A stretch of 64,000 nucleotides of DNA, from NCBI RefSeq assembly GCF_001708935.1, contig NZ_MASI01000004.1, positions 186,001 through 250,000 of the forward strand. Reading direction: 5' to 3'. The position numbers and the translations under genes were made by a program. Below are positions 1 through 8,590 of the stretch, in pieces (within the stretch, counting starts at the first letter, position 1; each line of letters begins with the position of its first letter). The DNA is from Methyloligella halotolerans (GTDB lineage: Bacteria > Pseudomonadota > Alphaproteobacteria > Rhizobiales > Methyloligellaceae). The notes beneath the pieces are model-generated. The model was not told where the DNA came from, searched no databases, and saw only the letters and a list, made by a program, of their open reading frames with translations.

Positions 1-86
1 AGCTTAAGGCACCAGCCTATGGCCCCAGCTTCCAGAATTCCCGCGCTTCATAGCGCGCTTTCGCATGCCGACCAAACCGGACCGTT

Positions 87-1724
87 ATGCCGCCCGAGCC
101 CGACCTGCATTCCAACCTGATCGAATATTCGGTCTCCGAGCTGTCCTTCTCCCTGAAGCGCACGGTGGAGGATGCCTACGGCCATGTGCGCCTGCGCGGC
201 GAGATTTCCGGCTTCCGTGGCCAGCACGCTTCGGGCCACGCCTATTTCACCCTGAAGGATGAAAAGGCCTGCATCGATGCGGTCTGCTGGCGATCCACAT
301 TCGGCAAGCTGAAGTTCAAGCCGGAGGAGGGGCTGGAGGTGATCGCCACCGGCAAGGTCACCACCTATCCCGGCCGTTCCAAATATCAGATCGTCATCGA
401 ACAGCTGGAGCCGGCGGGGCTCGGCGCGCTTATGGCGCTGCTCGAGGAACGCAAGCGGAAGCTCGCCGAAGAGGGCCTGTTCGACGAGGCCCACAAGAAG
501 CCGCTCCCCTTCCTGCCTCGCGTCATCGGGGTCGTCACCTCACCCACCGGGGCGGTCATCCGCGATATTCTTCATCGGCTTGAGGACCGCTTCCCGAGCC
601 ATGTGCTGCTATGGCCCTGCCGCGTCCAGGGCGACACCTGCGCCCAAGAGGTCTCGGCGGCAATCGAGGCTTTCAACGCGATGGACGGTGCGGGTCTCAT
701 GCCGCGCCCGGACCTGATCATCGTCGCCCGTGGCGGCGGCAGCCTGGAGGATCTCTGGGGCTTCAACGAAGAGGCCGTGGTGCGCGCCGCCTTCGCCAGC
801 AACATCCCGCTGATCTCCGCGGTCGGCCACGAGACCGACTGGACCCTCATCGACCTCGTCGCCGATTACCGTGCGCCGACGCCGACAGGCGCCGCCGAAC
901 GCGCCGTACCGGTCCGCGCCGATCTGCTGCTGCAGGTCTCGGGCTTCGGCGTGCGCATGGGCGGCGTCTTGCGCAGCGCCCTTGGCGGCCATCGCAACCG
1001 CTTCCTGGCAGCCTCCCGGGGTATCCCGAAGCCGTCGGCGATTCTTGCCTTGCCTCGCCAGCATTTCGACAGCGTTTCGGGCCGCCTGGGCCGTGGCACC
1101 CATTCTCATGTTCAGCGCGCCCGCAGTCTGTTCGCCAACCAGGCCATGCGCCTGCCCAAGCTGTCCCAGCTCATCACCGCGCCGCGTCATCGCTTCGATG
1201 CGACCGCCCGCATGCTGGCGCCGGCGCTCGCCGCCAATGCCCAAAAACACCGCGGCCGGTTCGACCGGGCCGCTCAGCTCCGCCCGCACCTTCTCGCCGG
1301 CCGCGCCCTGCAGGCCCGCGAGCGCCTCACGCGGCTGGACCGTCAGGCGGCCCGCGGCCTGCGCGCCGAGATCGCCCTGAAGCGCCGCCGCCTGGAGGAG
1401 CAGTCGAAGCTGCTGGTCTCTCTCGGTCCTCAGAACGTGCTGGCGCGCGGCTTCGCCCTGGTGCGCGACGAGGCGGGGCAGGTGGTGCGAAAGGCAGCCG
1501 GCGTCCGTCCCGGCACGGCCCTCGATCTGCAATTCGCCGATGGCCATCTCGGCGCCACGGCAGGCCAGCCGGTTTTGGATCCGACGGAGCCCGGCAAGCC
1601 GGCCCCGAAGCGGCCAGCGCCGTCCAAGCAGTCGCAAACCAAGCAGCGCCCGCCCAAATCTGCATCCGAAAAGCCTTTGGCACGCGCGGAAAAGCCGCCG
1701 GCCAAACAGGGCAAGCTGCTCTAG
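87..1724 (+). CDS. xseA: Exodeoxyribonuclease VII large subunit
   Basis: Large subunit of ExoVII, which degrades single-stranded DNA together with the small XseB subunit in repair; cytoplasmic. The 545-residue product opens with the OB-fold nucleic-acid-binding domain (about residues 5-105, with SGHAYFTLKDE) followed by the catalytic domain carrying GVVTSPTGAVIRDI, ARGGGSLEDLWGFNE and SAVGHETDWTLIDLVADYRAPTP-type blocks that define the family. A coiled, Arg-rich region follows, and the last 50 or so residues form a Lys/Pro-rich tail that is probably disordered. The ATG at 87 is chosen because the conserved N terminus (NLIEYSVSELS) starts 9 residues after it. The xseB partner is not in the window. 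A DUF2093 gene follows at 1801, an arrangement I would expect in this order. Confidence 0.95.
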   Translation: MPPEPDLHSNLIEYSVSELSFSLKRTVEDAYGHVRLRGEISGFRGQHASGHAYFTLKDEKACIDAVCWRSTFGKLKFKPEEGLEVIATGKVTTYPGRSKYQIVIEQLEPAGLGALMALLEERKRKLAEEGLFDEAHKKPLPFLPRVIGVVTSPTGAVIRDILHRLEDRFPSHVLLWPCRVQGDTCAQEVSAAIEAFNAMDGAGLMPRPDLIIVARGGGSLEDLWGFNEEAVVRAAFASNIPLISAVGHETDWTLIDLVADYRAPTPTGAAERAVPVRADLLLQVSGFGVRMGGVLRSALGGHRNRFLAASRGIPKPSAILALPRQHFDSVSGRLGRGTHSHVQRARSLFANQAMRLPKLSQLITAPRHRFDATARMLAPALAANAQKHRGRFDRAAQLRPHLLAGRALQARERLTRLDRQAARGLRAEIALKRRRLEEQSKLLVSLGPQNVLARGFALVRDEAGQVVRKAAGVRPGTALDLQFADGHLGATAGQPVLDPTEPGKPAPKRPAPSKQSQTKQRPPKSASEKPLARAEKPPAKQGKLL

Positions 1725-1800
1725 CGGTCTCGGGATGTGGAGTCTAAGGTGGCCCCGGTCCGGCAGGAAAAAGCGAAAACGAAGAGACGGCTCGAACGTG

Positions 1801-2019
1801 ATGAACCGGTTTGAACGGTTGGGCTTCAAAGGCGAAGCCAAGCTCAGATATCTCGATGGCGAAGTGCAGGTGCTCTCGCCCGGCGACTTCGTTCGCTGCG
1901 CGGTGACCGGCGAGCCGATCCGCCTGGACGAGCTGCGCTATTGGAGCGTCGAGCTTCAGGAGCCCTATCTCGACGCCGCGATCTCCCTCCAGCGCTACCG
2001 CGAGACCCACGGGAAGTAA
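1801..2019 (+). CDS. DUF2093 domain-containing small protein
   Basis: A 72-residue acidic protein (MNRFERLGFKGEAKLRYLDG at the start) matching the DUF2093 family, a short protein of unknown function found in Hyphomicrobiales. It has residues G-E-A-K-L-R-Y-L-D-G and CAVTGEPIRLDELRYWSVE, which suggest a compact beta-rich fold; no signal peptide or membrane segment is visible. The frame is open much further upstream, but that extension overlaps the end of xseA out of frame and looks like shadow sequence, so the ATG at 1801 (or GTG at 1798) is preferred. It lies 76 bases after xseA on the same strand and may be co-transcribed. Confidence 0.8.
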   Translation: MNRFERLGFKGEAKLRYLDGEVQVLSPGDFVRCAVTGEPIRLDELRYWSVELQEPYLDAAISLQRYRETHGK

Positions 2020-2066
2020 GCTCCGTCCCGGCCCGGTTAAGCCGAGACGATGCACCGAGCACGGCC

Positions 2067-2162
2067 GTCATCCCGGCGAACGCCGGGATCCAGTAACCAC
2101 TGATAGTCGAGAACCGGTGCACAGGGCGTGTACTGGATCGCCCGGTCGAACCGGGCGATGAC
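2067..2162. repeat. Composite palindromic intergenic repeat (REP/BIME-like)
   Basis: Between DUF2093 and lpxK lies a nested inverted repeat. The left hairpin is ATCCCGGCG (2070-2078) with CGCCGGGAT (2081-2089). The right hairpin is ATCGCCCGGT (2137-2146) with ACCGGGCGAT (2150-2159). The two halves are themselves joined by long-range complementarity: ATCCAGTA (2088-2095) with TACTGGAT (2131-2138), and GTCAT (2067-2071) with ATGAC (2158-2162). The whole unit can fold as a cruciform. Its left arm resembles the abundant intergenic palindromes seen in many alphaproteobacterial chromosomes. It may also stop transcription between the two convergent genes. Copy number elsewhere in the genome cannot be judged from here. 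Confidence 0.75.
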
Positions 2163-2191
2163 AGGACGAGCGAGCCGGAGGTGTTTCGGCA

Positions 2192-3223
2192 CTACCCCTT
2201 CGGCACGTCGCCGCGCTTGCGATTGATGGCGTTGGTCATCAGATCGCCCAGAGCGGCCTCGTCGCCGATCTTGATCTCGATGGGCAGCGGCCGCGATCGG
2301 AATTTCAGCTCGCCCGGCGGCGAGTCCCGGTCCTCCGGTAGCCGCACCCAATCCTTCTCCGTCGTCACCAGCATGCAGTTGCGCTCCTCCGCCTCGTCGA
2401 GCAGCGCCTGAGCTTGTTTGTCGGTGAAGCGATGATGGTCCGGGAACACCTTCTTGTCCGTCAGCCGCGCGCCCGCGTCCCGCAAGGTGCGGAAGAAGCG
2501 GTCCGGCTGCGCGATGCCGGCAAAGCCGATCACCGGCAGAACACCGAGCCAGCGCGTATCCTGCCGGAGGCCGATCTCCGCCTTGAGCACCAGCTTGCCC
2601 GCCTCTGTGAAGCGCTCGATGAGCCCGTTCGCCTTGGTGCCGTCGCCGACGACGATCAGCGCATCCGCCATGCGGATCTGCGGATCGAGCGGCGCCCGCA
2701 AGGGACCGGACGGCAGCACCATGCCGTTTCCGATGCCGGTCCTGGCGTCGACGCAGATCAGCGAGAGGTCCTTCCCGATGGAGGCATTCTGGAAACCGTC
2801 ATCCATCAGGATCACGGTCGCATCCATGGTCTCGATCAGCTTCGCGCCCTTCTCCCGGTCGGCCGAGACGATGGTCGGTGCGTGTTCCGCCAGCAGAAGC
2901 GGCTCGTCGCCGACCTTCGCCGCATCCATCCCCTCGGTGACGCGGATCGGGCCGTGCTCCTTGCCGCCATAGCCCCGGGTGAGGAAGGCGGGACGCTCGC
3001 CGGCAAGCTTGAGAATCTGGGCGGCCGCGATGGCGGTCGGCGTCTTGCCGCTCCCGCCCACGGTGAAATTGCCGATGCAGATCACCGGCAGTCGGGAGAG
3101 ATAGGGCGCGGTCTGGGTCGCCTTCTTTTCGGCGATGCGGCCGTAAAGCCGGCTCACCGGTTTCAGCGCCGTCGCCATGGCGCCTTGCTCCCGGTACCAC
3201 CACTTCGGCGGCTTAAGTTTCAT
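2192..3223 (-). CDS. lpxK: Tetraacyldisaccharide 4'-kinase
   Basis: LpxK phosphorylates the 4' position of the lipid A disaccharide precursor at the inner face of the inner membrane. The 343-residue product starts MKLKPPKWWY and carries the P-loop GNFTVGGSGKTPTAIA near residue 50, then the conserved TRGYGG, VGDEPLLLA and DGFQN blocks, all hallmarks of LpxK. The frame is open a further 12 codons upstream, but MKLKPP..W is the conserved start. The ATG at 3223 overlaps the waaA-fusion stop (3213-3215) by 11 bases, indicating translational coupling. It is the last gene of a minus-strand lipid A block with msbA and waaA, and the palindromic repeat at 2067-2162 follows it. Confidence 0.95.
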   Translation of the reverse strand: MKLKPPKWWYREQGAMATALKPVSRLYGRIAEKKATQTAPYLSRLPVICIGNFTVGGSGKTPTAIAAAQILKLAGERPAFLTRGYGGKEHGPIRVTEGMDAAKVGDEPLLLAEHAPTIVSADREKGAKLIETMDATVILMDDGFQNASIGKDLSLICVDARTGIGNGMVLPSGPLRAPLDPQIRMADALIVVGDGTKANGLIERFTEAGKLVLKAEIGLRQDTRWLGVLPVIGFAGIAQPDRFFRTLRDAGARLTDKKVFPDHHRFTDKQAQALLDEAEERNCMLVTTEKDWVRLPEDRDSPPGELKFRSRPLPIEIKIGDEAALGDLMTNAINRKRGDVPKG

Positions 3224-5231
3224 TCTTCTTCTCCGTCTCGTCGGGCAGGAAGCGGACAAGCTCCGCCACCGTGCGGTCCAGCGCGCCGCTCATCCGGTGG
3301 AGGCAGCGCGTCGCATTGGCGATCATCGCCTCCCGCTCGTTTTCATTCCGTAACAGCGTCACGACGGTCTGTGCGATCGCCTGCGGGTCGCCGACCTCGC
3401 GGCACCCTCCCGCTTCCAGAAGCTGGGAATAGGAATCCTTGAAGTTCGCCCAGCCCGGACCGGTCAGCACCGCCGCGCCGAGCTTGATCGCTTCCACCGG
3501 GTTCTGGCCGCCCTTCTTCTTCAGGGAGCCCCCGATCAGCGCAACAGGCGAAAGCGCATAGAGCATGCCCAGCTCGCCGATCGTGTCGGCGATGTAGACA
3601 TCCGTCTCGGGACCGGGCAGGGCGCCTTCCGATCGAAGCGCCGTCTTCAGTCCGCGCTGGGACAGCGCCTCCGCCACGCCGGACCCCCGATGGGGATGCC
3701 GCGGCGCGATGATGGTGAGCAGGTCCGGCAGCTCCTTCTTGGCAATCTCGTGCGCCTCGCCGATCAGCTCGTCCTCTCCCGGATGGGTGCTGGAAACCAG
3801 GAACACCGGCCGTCCGCCGAGCGCCTGCTCCAAGGCAGGCCGCCCCTCCAGATCGGACGGCGGCGGCGGTGCATCGGCTTTGAGATTGCCCACGGCGATC
3901 GATTCGCCTGCGCCCAGCCGCATGAACTGCCGGCCGAGCGACGCGTTCTGCGCCAGCACCAGGTCGAAGCACGAGAATAGCGGGCGGCTGAAGCTCTTGA
4001 AGCGGCGCCACCGCTGATAGGTCTTCTTGGAGATGCGCCCATTGATGAGCACGAGCGGCACGCCCTGGGCCTTGGTCTCCAGGAGCAGGTTCGGCCAGAT
4101 CTCCGATTCCACCAGCAATGCCAGGTCTGGGCGCCAGTGATCCAGGAAGCGCCGCATATACTCCGCGCTGTCGAGCGGCACGTATTGATGCACCGCCCCA
4201 TCGGGCAGGCGCCGGCGCGCCAGCTTCGCGGAGGTCACCGTCACGGTGGTGAGGAGGATGTTGAGATCGGGCCAGCGCTTCTTCAGCGCGCCGATCAGCG
4301 GCAGCGCGGCATTGGTCTCGCCCACGCTCGCCGCATGCAGCCAGCAGAGCCGGCCTTCGGGCCGCGGAAGGCTCGCCTCGCCGAACCGTTCGCCCCGATG
4401 GGAGGCCTCTTCCTTGCCCTTCTCCTCACGCCAATCCAGAAGGCGCGGCACGAAGGGTTCCGCCGCCCGCGTCAGCCCGCGATAGACCTTCAGCACCGCG
4501 CTCGGCCTGGCCCGCTTCAGGCGCGAGGCGTCCGAAATCGGATCGTCGCTGCCTGCGAGTGCGTAAGCCTTTGCCATCGTATCGTTGAGCCCGTCCTCGA
4601 GAGCCGCCCGCGCGCGCTCCATCTCCTCTTCATCGGCGTCTGCCGAAACCCAGACCGGATCGCCGACCGCGATGCCAAGCCGGTTGAAGGGGAGGTTGAT
4701 GGTCAGCTTGCTCCAGGAGTTGAAGGCGAAATAGCGCTTCGTCGCCATGCCGAACGGCACCATGGGACGGCCCGAAAGCCGGGCCATGGTGACGATGCCC
4801 ATGCTGGCTCGGCGGGCCGGACCGGGGGGCACGTCCGCGGTGATGACGATCGTCGCGCCGCGATCCAAAGCCTTCACCGCTTCCCGCAAAGCCTTCGCGC
4901 CGCCGCGATCCTTCCGCCGGTTGCCGGCCCCGGCGCCGCGCGCGAAGTTGGTGCCGAAATGCTTCAGGGTCTCGGCGATGAATTCCGCATCCCCGTGCCG
5001 TGCCACCATGGCCACCACCTCGGGCACCCAGGGCGGACGCATCTTGGGCGCGAGCAGGAACTGCCCGTGCCAGGTGATGAAGATCTGGGGATCCTGGTCC
5101 TTCAGCCGCTGGTCGAGATCGTCCGGCGTACGCCGGATGTCGCTCGAGCCGTAGACCAGATTGATATATTTGGCGCCGAGCCAGCCGGCCAGCGAGACCA
5201 GGCGGTTCGAGCGGGCGAGACTTTTGAACAT
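3213..5231 (-). CDS. waaA: DUF374 acyltransferase-like / Kdo transferase WaaA fusion protein
   Basis: A single 672-residue ORF holds two proteins that are normally separate neighbours. Residues about 1-225 are a DUF374 (LPLAT-like) domain: ITWHGQFLLAP, RHGDAEFIAETLKHFG, and TADVPPGPARRASMG. Residues about 245-672 are 3-deoxy-D-manno-octulosonic acid transferase (WaaA/KdtA), a GT-B enzyme that adds Kdo to lipid IVA: VYRGLTRAAEPFVPRLL, WLHAASVGETNAALPLI, SEIWPNLL, NGRISKKTYQRW, APRHPHRG and GGQNPVEAIKLGAAVLTGP. The linker of about 20 residues (around LAGSDDPISDASRLKR) has no stop codon. A GTG near the WaaA junction could still give a separate WaaA product. Fusion may be real, or produced by a lost base, since this assembly shows several such losses. 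Confidence 0.9.
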   Translation of the reverse strand: MFKSLARSNRLVSLAGWLGAKYINLVYGSSDIRRTPDDLDQRLKDQDPQIFITWHGQFLLAPKMRPPWVPEVVAMVARHGDAEFIAETLKHFGTNFARGAGAGNRRKDRGGAKALREAVKALDRGATIVITADVPPGPARRASMGIVTMARLSGRPMVPFGMATKRYFAFNSWSKLTINLPFNRLGIAVGDPVWVSADADEEEMERARAALEDGLNDTMAKAYALAGSDDPISDASRLKRARPSAVLKVYRGLTRAAEPFVPRLLDWREEKGKEEASHRGERFGEASLPRPEGRLCWLHAASVGETNAALPLIGALKKRWPDLNILLTTVTVTSAKLARRRLPDGAVHQYVPLDSAEYMRRFLDHWRPDLALLVESEIWPNLLLETKAQGVPLVLINGRISKKTYQRWRRFKSFSRPLFSCFDLVLAQNASLGRQFMRLGAGESIAVGNLKADAPPPPSDLEGRPALEQALGGRPVFLVSSTHPGEDELIGEAHEIAKKELPDLLTIIAPRHPHRGSGVAEALSQRGLKTALRSEGALPGPETDVYIADTIGELGMLYALSPVALIGGSLKKKGGQNPVEAIKLGAAVLTGPGWANFKDSYSQLLEAGGCREVGDPQAIAQTVVTLLRNENEREAMIANATRCLHRMSGALDRTVAELVRFLPDETEKKNET

Positions 5232-5246
5232 AGCCCTCGCGCGACG

Positions 5247-7124
5247 TTATTTGGTCGCCAGCGCGACGGCTTCCGGATCGTCGGACTCATCCGCATCCGG
5301 GGCCGGCGCCACGGACGCTTCGCCGCCGATATCGAACTGGGTCTTGTGCAGCCGCGCATAGAGGCCGCCCTTGGCGACCAGCTCCGTATGGCGTCCCGTC
5401 TCGATCACGCGCCCATGGTCGAGCACGCAGATCATGTCCGCCTTCTGCACGGTGGAGAGGCGGTGGGCGATCATCAGCACGGTCCGGCCGCGCATGAGCT
5501 TCTCGAGCGCCTTCTGGACCTTGGACTCCGCCTCGCTGTCCAGCGAACTGGTCGGCTCGTCCAGAAGCAGGATCGGCGCATTCTTGTAGATGGCGCGCGC
5601 GATGGCGATACGCTGGCGCTCGCCGCCCGACAGCAGCGTGCCCGCCTCGCCGACACGGGTGTCGTAGCCTTGCGGGAGCTGCGTGATGAAGTCGTGCGCC
5701 GCCGCCGCCTTCGCCGCCGCGATCACCTCGTCCTCGTTTTCGGGCCGCGAACCATAGGCGATGTTCGCCCGCACGGAATCGTCGAACAGCACCGGGTCCT
5801 GGGTCACCAGGGCGATGGAATCCCGCAGCGATGCGATGGAGACCTCGGAGATATTCTGCCCGTCGATCGTGATCTTGCCGCCCGACGGATCGAAGAACCT
5901 GAGCGCGAGATTGACCATGGTGCTCTTGCCCGAGCCTGACGGCCCGACCAGGGCCACCGTCTTGCCCGGGGCGATGGTGAGGTTCACCCCTTGAAGCACC
6001 GGCTTCCCGGGCTCGTAGGCAAAGCTGACATCGTCATAGGTCAGCTCGCCCTGGGTCAGCTTCAGCGCCGGCGCGTCCGGCGCCTCCTTCATCTGGGTTT
6101 CCAGATCGATGATGCCGAACACGCGGCTCGCCGCCGCCATGCCTTCCTGGAGCTGGGTCTGCAACGTGGCCGCGCTCTTCAGTGGCGGATAGATCAGCAG
6201 CGCCGCCGTCATGAAGCCCATGAAGTGGCCGAGGGTGAGGTCGCCGCGAATGCCCTTGGTGCCGGCGAAATAGATTGCCAGCGCGAAGCCGAGACCGGTG
6301 AGAAGCTCGATGGACGGGCTCGACAAAGCCCGCGCCCGCGTGCCGCGCATGGTGAACTCCAGCGCCCGGTTGATGGCGCTCGCGGCGCGGTCCTTCTCTT
6401 TTTCTTCCTGGGCATAGGCCCGCACCACGCGAATGCCCCGCAAGGTCTGGGTCACCAGGGCGGAGAGATCGCCCGTCTCCTGCAGCGACTTGCTGGTGGA
6501 TTTGCGCATCTTGCGGCGCTGCCGTCCCAGCATCACCCAGCCGATCGGCATGAAGAGGAGGATCAGGATCGAGAAGCGCGCATCCATGTAGAACATGGTG
6601 GCGACCAGGATGATGATCTTCAGATAGCTCTCGCCGAGGGTCACGAGGGAACGGCTCGCCGCCTGGCGGATCAGGTTGGAGTCGTTGAGGAAGCCGGACA
6701 GCAGACGTCCCGAATGGATCGACTGGATCCAGCTGAGATCGGCGAAGGCCAGGCGGTTGAACATGCGGATGCGGAGATCGGCGATGAAGCGGTGGCCGAG
6801 ATAGCCCACCGTCACCTCGGCGACGTATTCCGCCAGGCATTTGATGATGGAGACGAGGACGATGCCCGCCGTCACCCAGTAGATCATCTCCGCCTTCTTC
6901 GCGACGAACACGTCGTCGGCGACCTTCTGGATCAGGAACGGGATCGCGCCCGTCGTAGCCGCGGTCAGGATCATGGCGACCATGGCGACGATCAGGATGC
7001 CGAGCCGCGGACGCAGGTTCTCGCGCCAGATGCGCCGAACCATCTCGCCGGTCTCGTATTCGCGCTCCAACCCGTCCTTGGCGCGGACGATGCTGCGCGT
7101 ATCGCTGAATAGCTGGTCTTTCAA
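5247..7124 (-). CDS. msbA: MsbA-type lipid exporter: ABC transporter, permease fused to ATPase
   Basis: Half-transporter of about 625 residues with an N-terminal six-helix exporter domain and a C-terminal nucleotide-binding domain. Visible motifs are Walker A GPSGSGKST, the Q-loop LVTQDPVLFDDS, the signature LSGGERQRIAIARAI, Walker B ILLLDEPTSSLD and the H-loop AHRLSTV. Placement directly before the waaA fusion and lpxK supports a lipid A or lipid-core flippase role, though MsbA-like exporters are a broad family. The start is uncertain: a TTG at 7124 follows a GGGGA ribosome-binding-site-like run, while the first strong ATG is at 7043 (MVRRIWRENLRP). The frame is open to 7259 but that part looks non-coding. 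A short acidic tail ends the protein. Confidence 0.85.
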   Translation of the reverse strand: MKDQLFSDTRSIVRAKDGLEREYETGEMVRRIWRENLRPRLGILIVAMVAMILTAATTGAIPFLIQKVADDVFVAKKAEMIYWVTAGIVLVSIIKCLAEYVAEVTVGYLGHRFIADLRIRMFNRLAFADLSWIQSIHSGRLLSGFLNDSNLIRQAASRSLVTLGESYLKIIILVATMFYMDARFSILILLFMPIGWVMLGRQRRKMRKSTSKSLQETGDLSALVTQTLRGIRVVRAYAQEEKEKDRAASAINRALEFTMRGTRARALSSPSIELLTGLGFALAIYFAGTKGIRGDLTLGHFMGFMTAALLIYPPLKSAATLQTQLQEGMAAASRVFGIIDLETQMKEAPDAPALKLTQGELTYDDVSFAYEPGKPVLQGVNLTIAPGKTVALVGPSGSGKSTMVNLALRFFDPSGGKITIDGQNISEVSIASLRDSIALVTQDPVLFDDSVRANIAYGSRPENEDEVIAAAKAAAAHDFITQLPQGYDTRVGEAGTLLSGGERQRIAIARAIYKNAPILLLDEPTSSLDSEAESKVQKALEKLMRGRTVLMIAHRLSTVQKADMICVLDHGRVIETGRHTELVAKGGLYARLHKTQFDIGGEASVAPAPDADESDDPEAVALATK

Positions 7125-7268
7125 CGACTGATCCCCAATAAGCTTAGGCCGTCGCCGGCGAGCCCAATGCTGCCACCCGGCGCACGGCCTTGAGCGGGTC
7201 TTAACACCAAACGATCCCCCGACCCAACCGGTCTGATCCCGGCCGTTCGAACGCGGCAATCGCGCGTT

Positions 7269-7505
7269 CTACTGTTCTGGGTCGATCAGGCTTTGCAGGT
7301 CGACGATAAAATAGCGCCGCAATGCGTCGTCGAGATTGCGGTGGCTCACGTCCTTCCAGGCGTTATAGGCGGCTTCGTAGTCGGGATATATGCCGACCAC
7401 GTCAAGCGATTCCGGATTCTTGAAGGCGACGCCGTCCAGATCTTGCAGCGCGCCGCCGAACACAAGATGCAGGACCTGGGATTTGCTTGCAGCGATTTCA
7501 GCCAT
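7269..7505 (-). CDS. DUF4170 domain-containing protein
   Basis: A 78-residue soluble protein matching DUF4170, typically found beside cysQ and the waaA/lpxK block in Hyphomicrobiales. Key features are VFGGALQDLDGVAF, YPDYEAAYNAWKDVS and FIVDLQSLIDP at the C terminus. The function is unknown; the fold suggested is a small alpha/beta unit like that of inhibitor or adaptor proteins, but that is inference. The ATG at 7505 is preceded by a GAGGGAG ribosome binding site. It lies between cysQ and msbA, all on the minus strand, and is probably co-transcribed with them. Confidence 0.85.
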   Translation of the reverse strand: MAEIAASKSQVLHLVFGGALQDLDGVAFKNPESLDVVGIYPDYEAAYNAWKDVSHRNLDDALRRYFIVDLQSLIDPEQ

Positions 7506-7559
7506 GTAGACGGTATTACTCCCTCAAAAGCGTGATCCGGTGGTGATCCCGATCCTGCC

Positions 7560-8384
7560 TTACAATTCCACGTGTTGCGTGCGTTCGATGATCGCATGGT
7601 GGATGGCGGGCGGCGCGCCCACGACGCTGCCGACCCTGGGATCGGGCTGGTTGTAGCGGAATCCTTGGCCGGCATGATCGGTGACGCAACCCCCGGCTTC
7701 CTCCACGATCAGGGCCGCCGCGGCGATGTCCCACTCGCTCTTCGGCGTCAGCGATATCGTGGCCTCCGCCTTGTTGGCCGCCACCAGGGCGAGCCGGTAG
7801 GCGACCGAGTTCACCCACTGGGTCTTCACGTCGGGCCACGGGTCGCGCCAAACGGGTTTGCGGAACAGCCCGCCGCTGGCGATGAGCCGTGCGCCAGCCA
7901 GTTCCTTGCTGTCGTCGATATGAATGCGCTCGTCGTTGAGGAAGGCGCCACCGTCCTTGATGGCGTGGAAGAACTCGTCCGTGACTGGGTTATAGACGGC
8001 TCCCAGCACCGGCTCCTCGTCCCGCACCAGGGCGGCGGAGACCGTCCATTCCGGCACATTGCGGATGAAGGCGCGCGTTCCGTCGATGGGATCGATGACC
8101 CAGAGATTCGGCCGGCCGAGGCGCTCCGGCGTATCCTCGCTCTCCTCCGAAAGCCATCCGTAATCGGGCCGCGGCGTGCGCAAATCGAGGGTCAGCGCGG
8201 CATCGACAGCAAGATCGGCTTGGCTGACCTCGCTTCCGTCGGGCTTCTTCTGCACGTCGAGCTTCTGCTCGTTGAAATAGGTCAGGGCGAGCGCGCCGGC
8301 GTCGCGTACGGCCACTTTCAGGAGATCGAGATCATCGGCGAGGGAGGGGTGGGGCTCTCGCTTGCTGGCGCTAACGGCTGTCAT
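7560..8384 (-). CDS. cysQ: 3'(2'),5'-bisphosphate nucleotidase
   Basis: A 274-residue inositol monophosphatase-superfamily enzyme that hydrolyses PAP/PAPS-type nucleotides to AMP or APS, preventing PAP build-up during sulfate assimilation. The metal-binding signatures are clear: SEESED (first acidic cluster), WVIDPIDGTRAF and, near the C terminus, WDIAAAALIVEEAGG. The annotated start is the ATG at 8384 (MTAVSASKREPHP); the frame continues 20 codons upstream in Arg-rich sequence that is unlikely to be coding. It heads a minus-strand run with DUF4170, msbA, waaA and lpxK. Substrate could also be inositol monophosphate; the CysQ call rests on overall family resemblance and context. Confidence 0.85.
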   Translation of the reverse strand: MTAVSASKREPHPSLADDLDLLKVAVRDAGALALTYFNEQKLDVQKKPDGSEVSQADLAVDAALTLDLRTPRPDYGWLSEESEDTPERLGRPNLWVIDPIDGTRAFIRNVPEWTVSAALVRDEEPVLGAVYNPVTDEFFHAIKDGGAFLNDERIHIDDSKELAGARLIASGGLFRKPVWRDPWPDVKTQWVNSVAYRLALVAANKAEATISLTPKSEWDIAAAALIVEEAGGCVTDHAGQGFRYNQPDPRVGSVVGAPPAIHHAIIERTQHVEL

Positions 8385-8590
8385 GGGGGGACTGTATCGC
8401 CTCCTTCGGGAACGATCACACCTTCCGGTACGGAATATTAACACTGTCCATTAAGCGATTCGGAAAGCTTCCTGGGCAGCATCGCCTCACGCAGACAAAT
8501 CGAAATCGACCGTCACAGGAAATCGACGGCGAGGCGTCACGAAAGTCCCGGGAATGCGAAGCGCCGCCCCCGGGATTTTTGTCCGCAGGC

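Noticed and set aside
1-86. Possible gene end upstream of xseA
   Set aside because: The minus-strand ORF running into it overlaps xseA and looks like a shadow; the first 86 bases show no assignable feature.
4137-5939. A 600-codon plus-strand ORF across waaA and msbA
   Set aside because: It is antisense to two genes with clear motifs, has no domain and is Arg/His/Gly rich in the manner of high-GC shadow frames.
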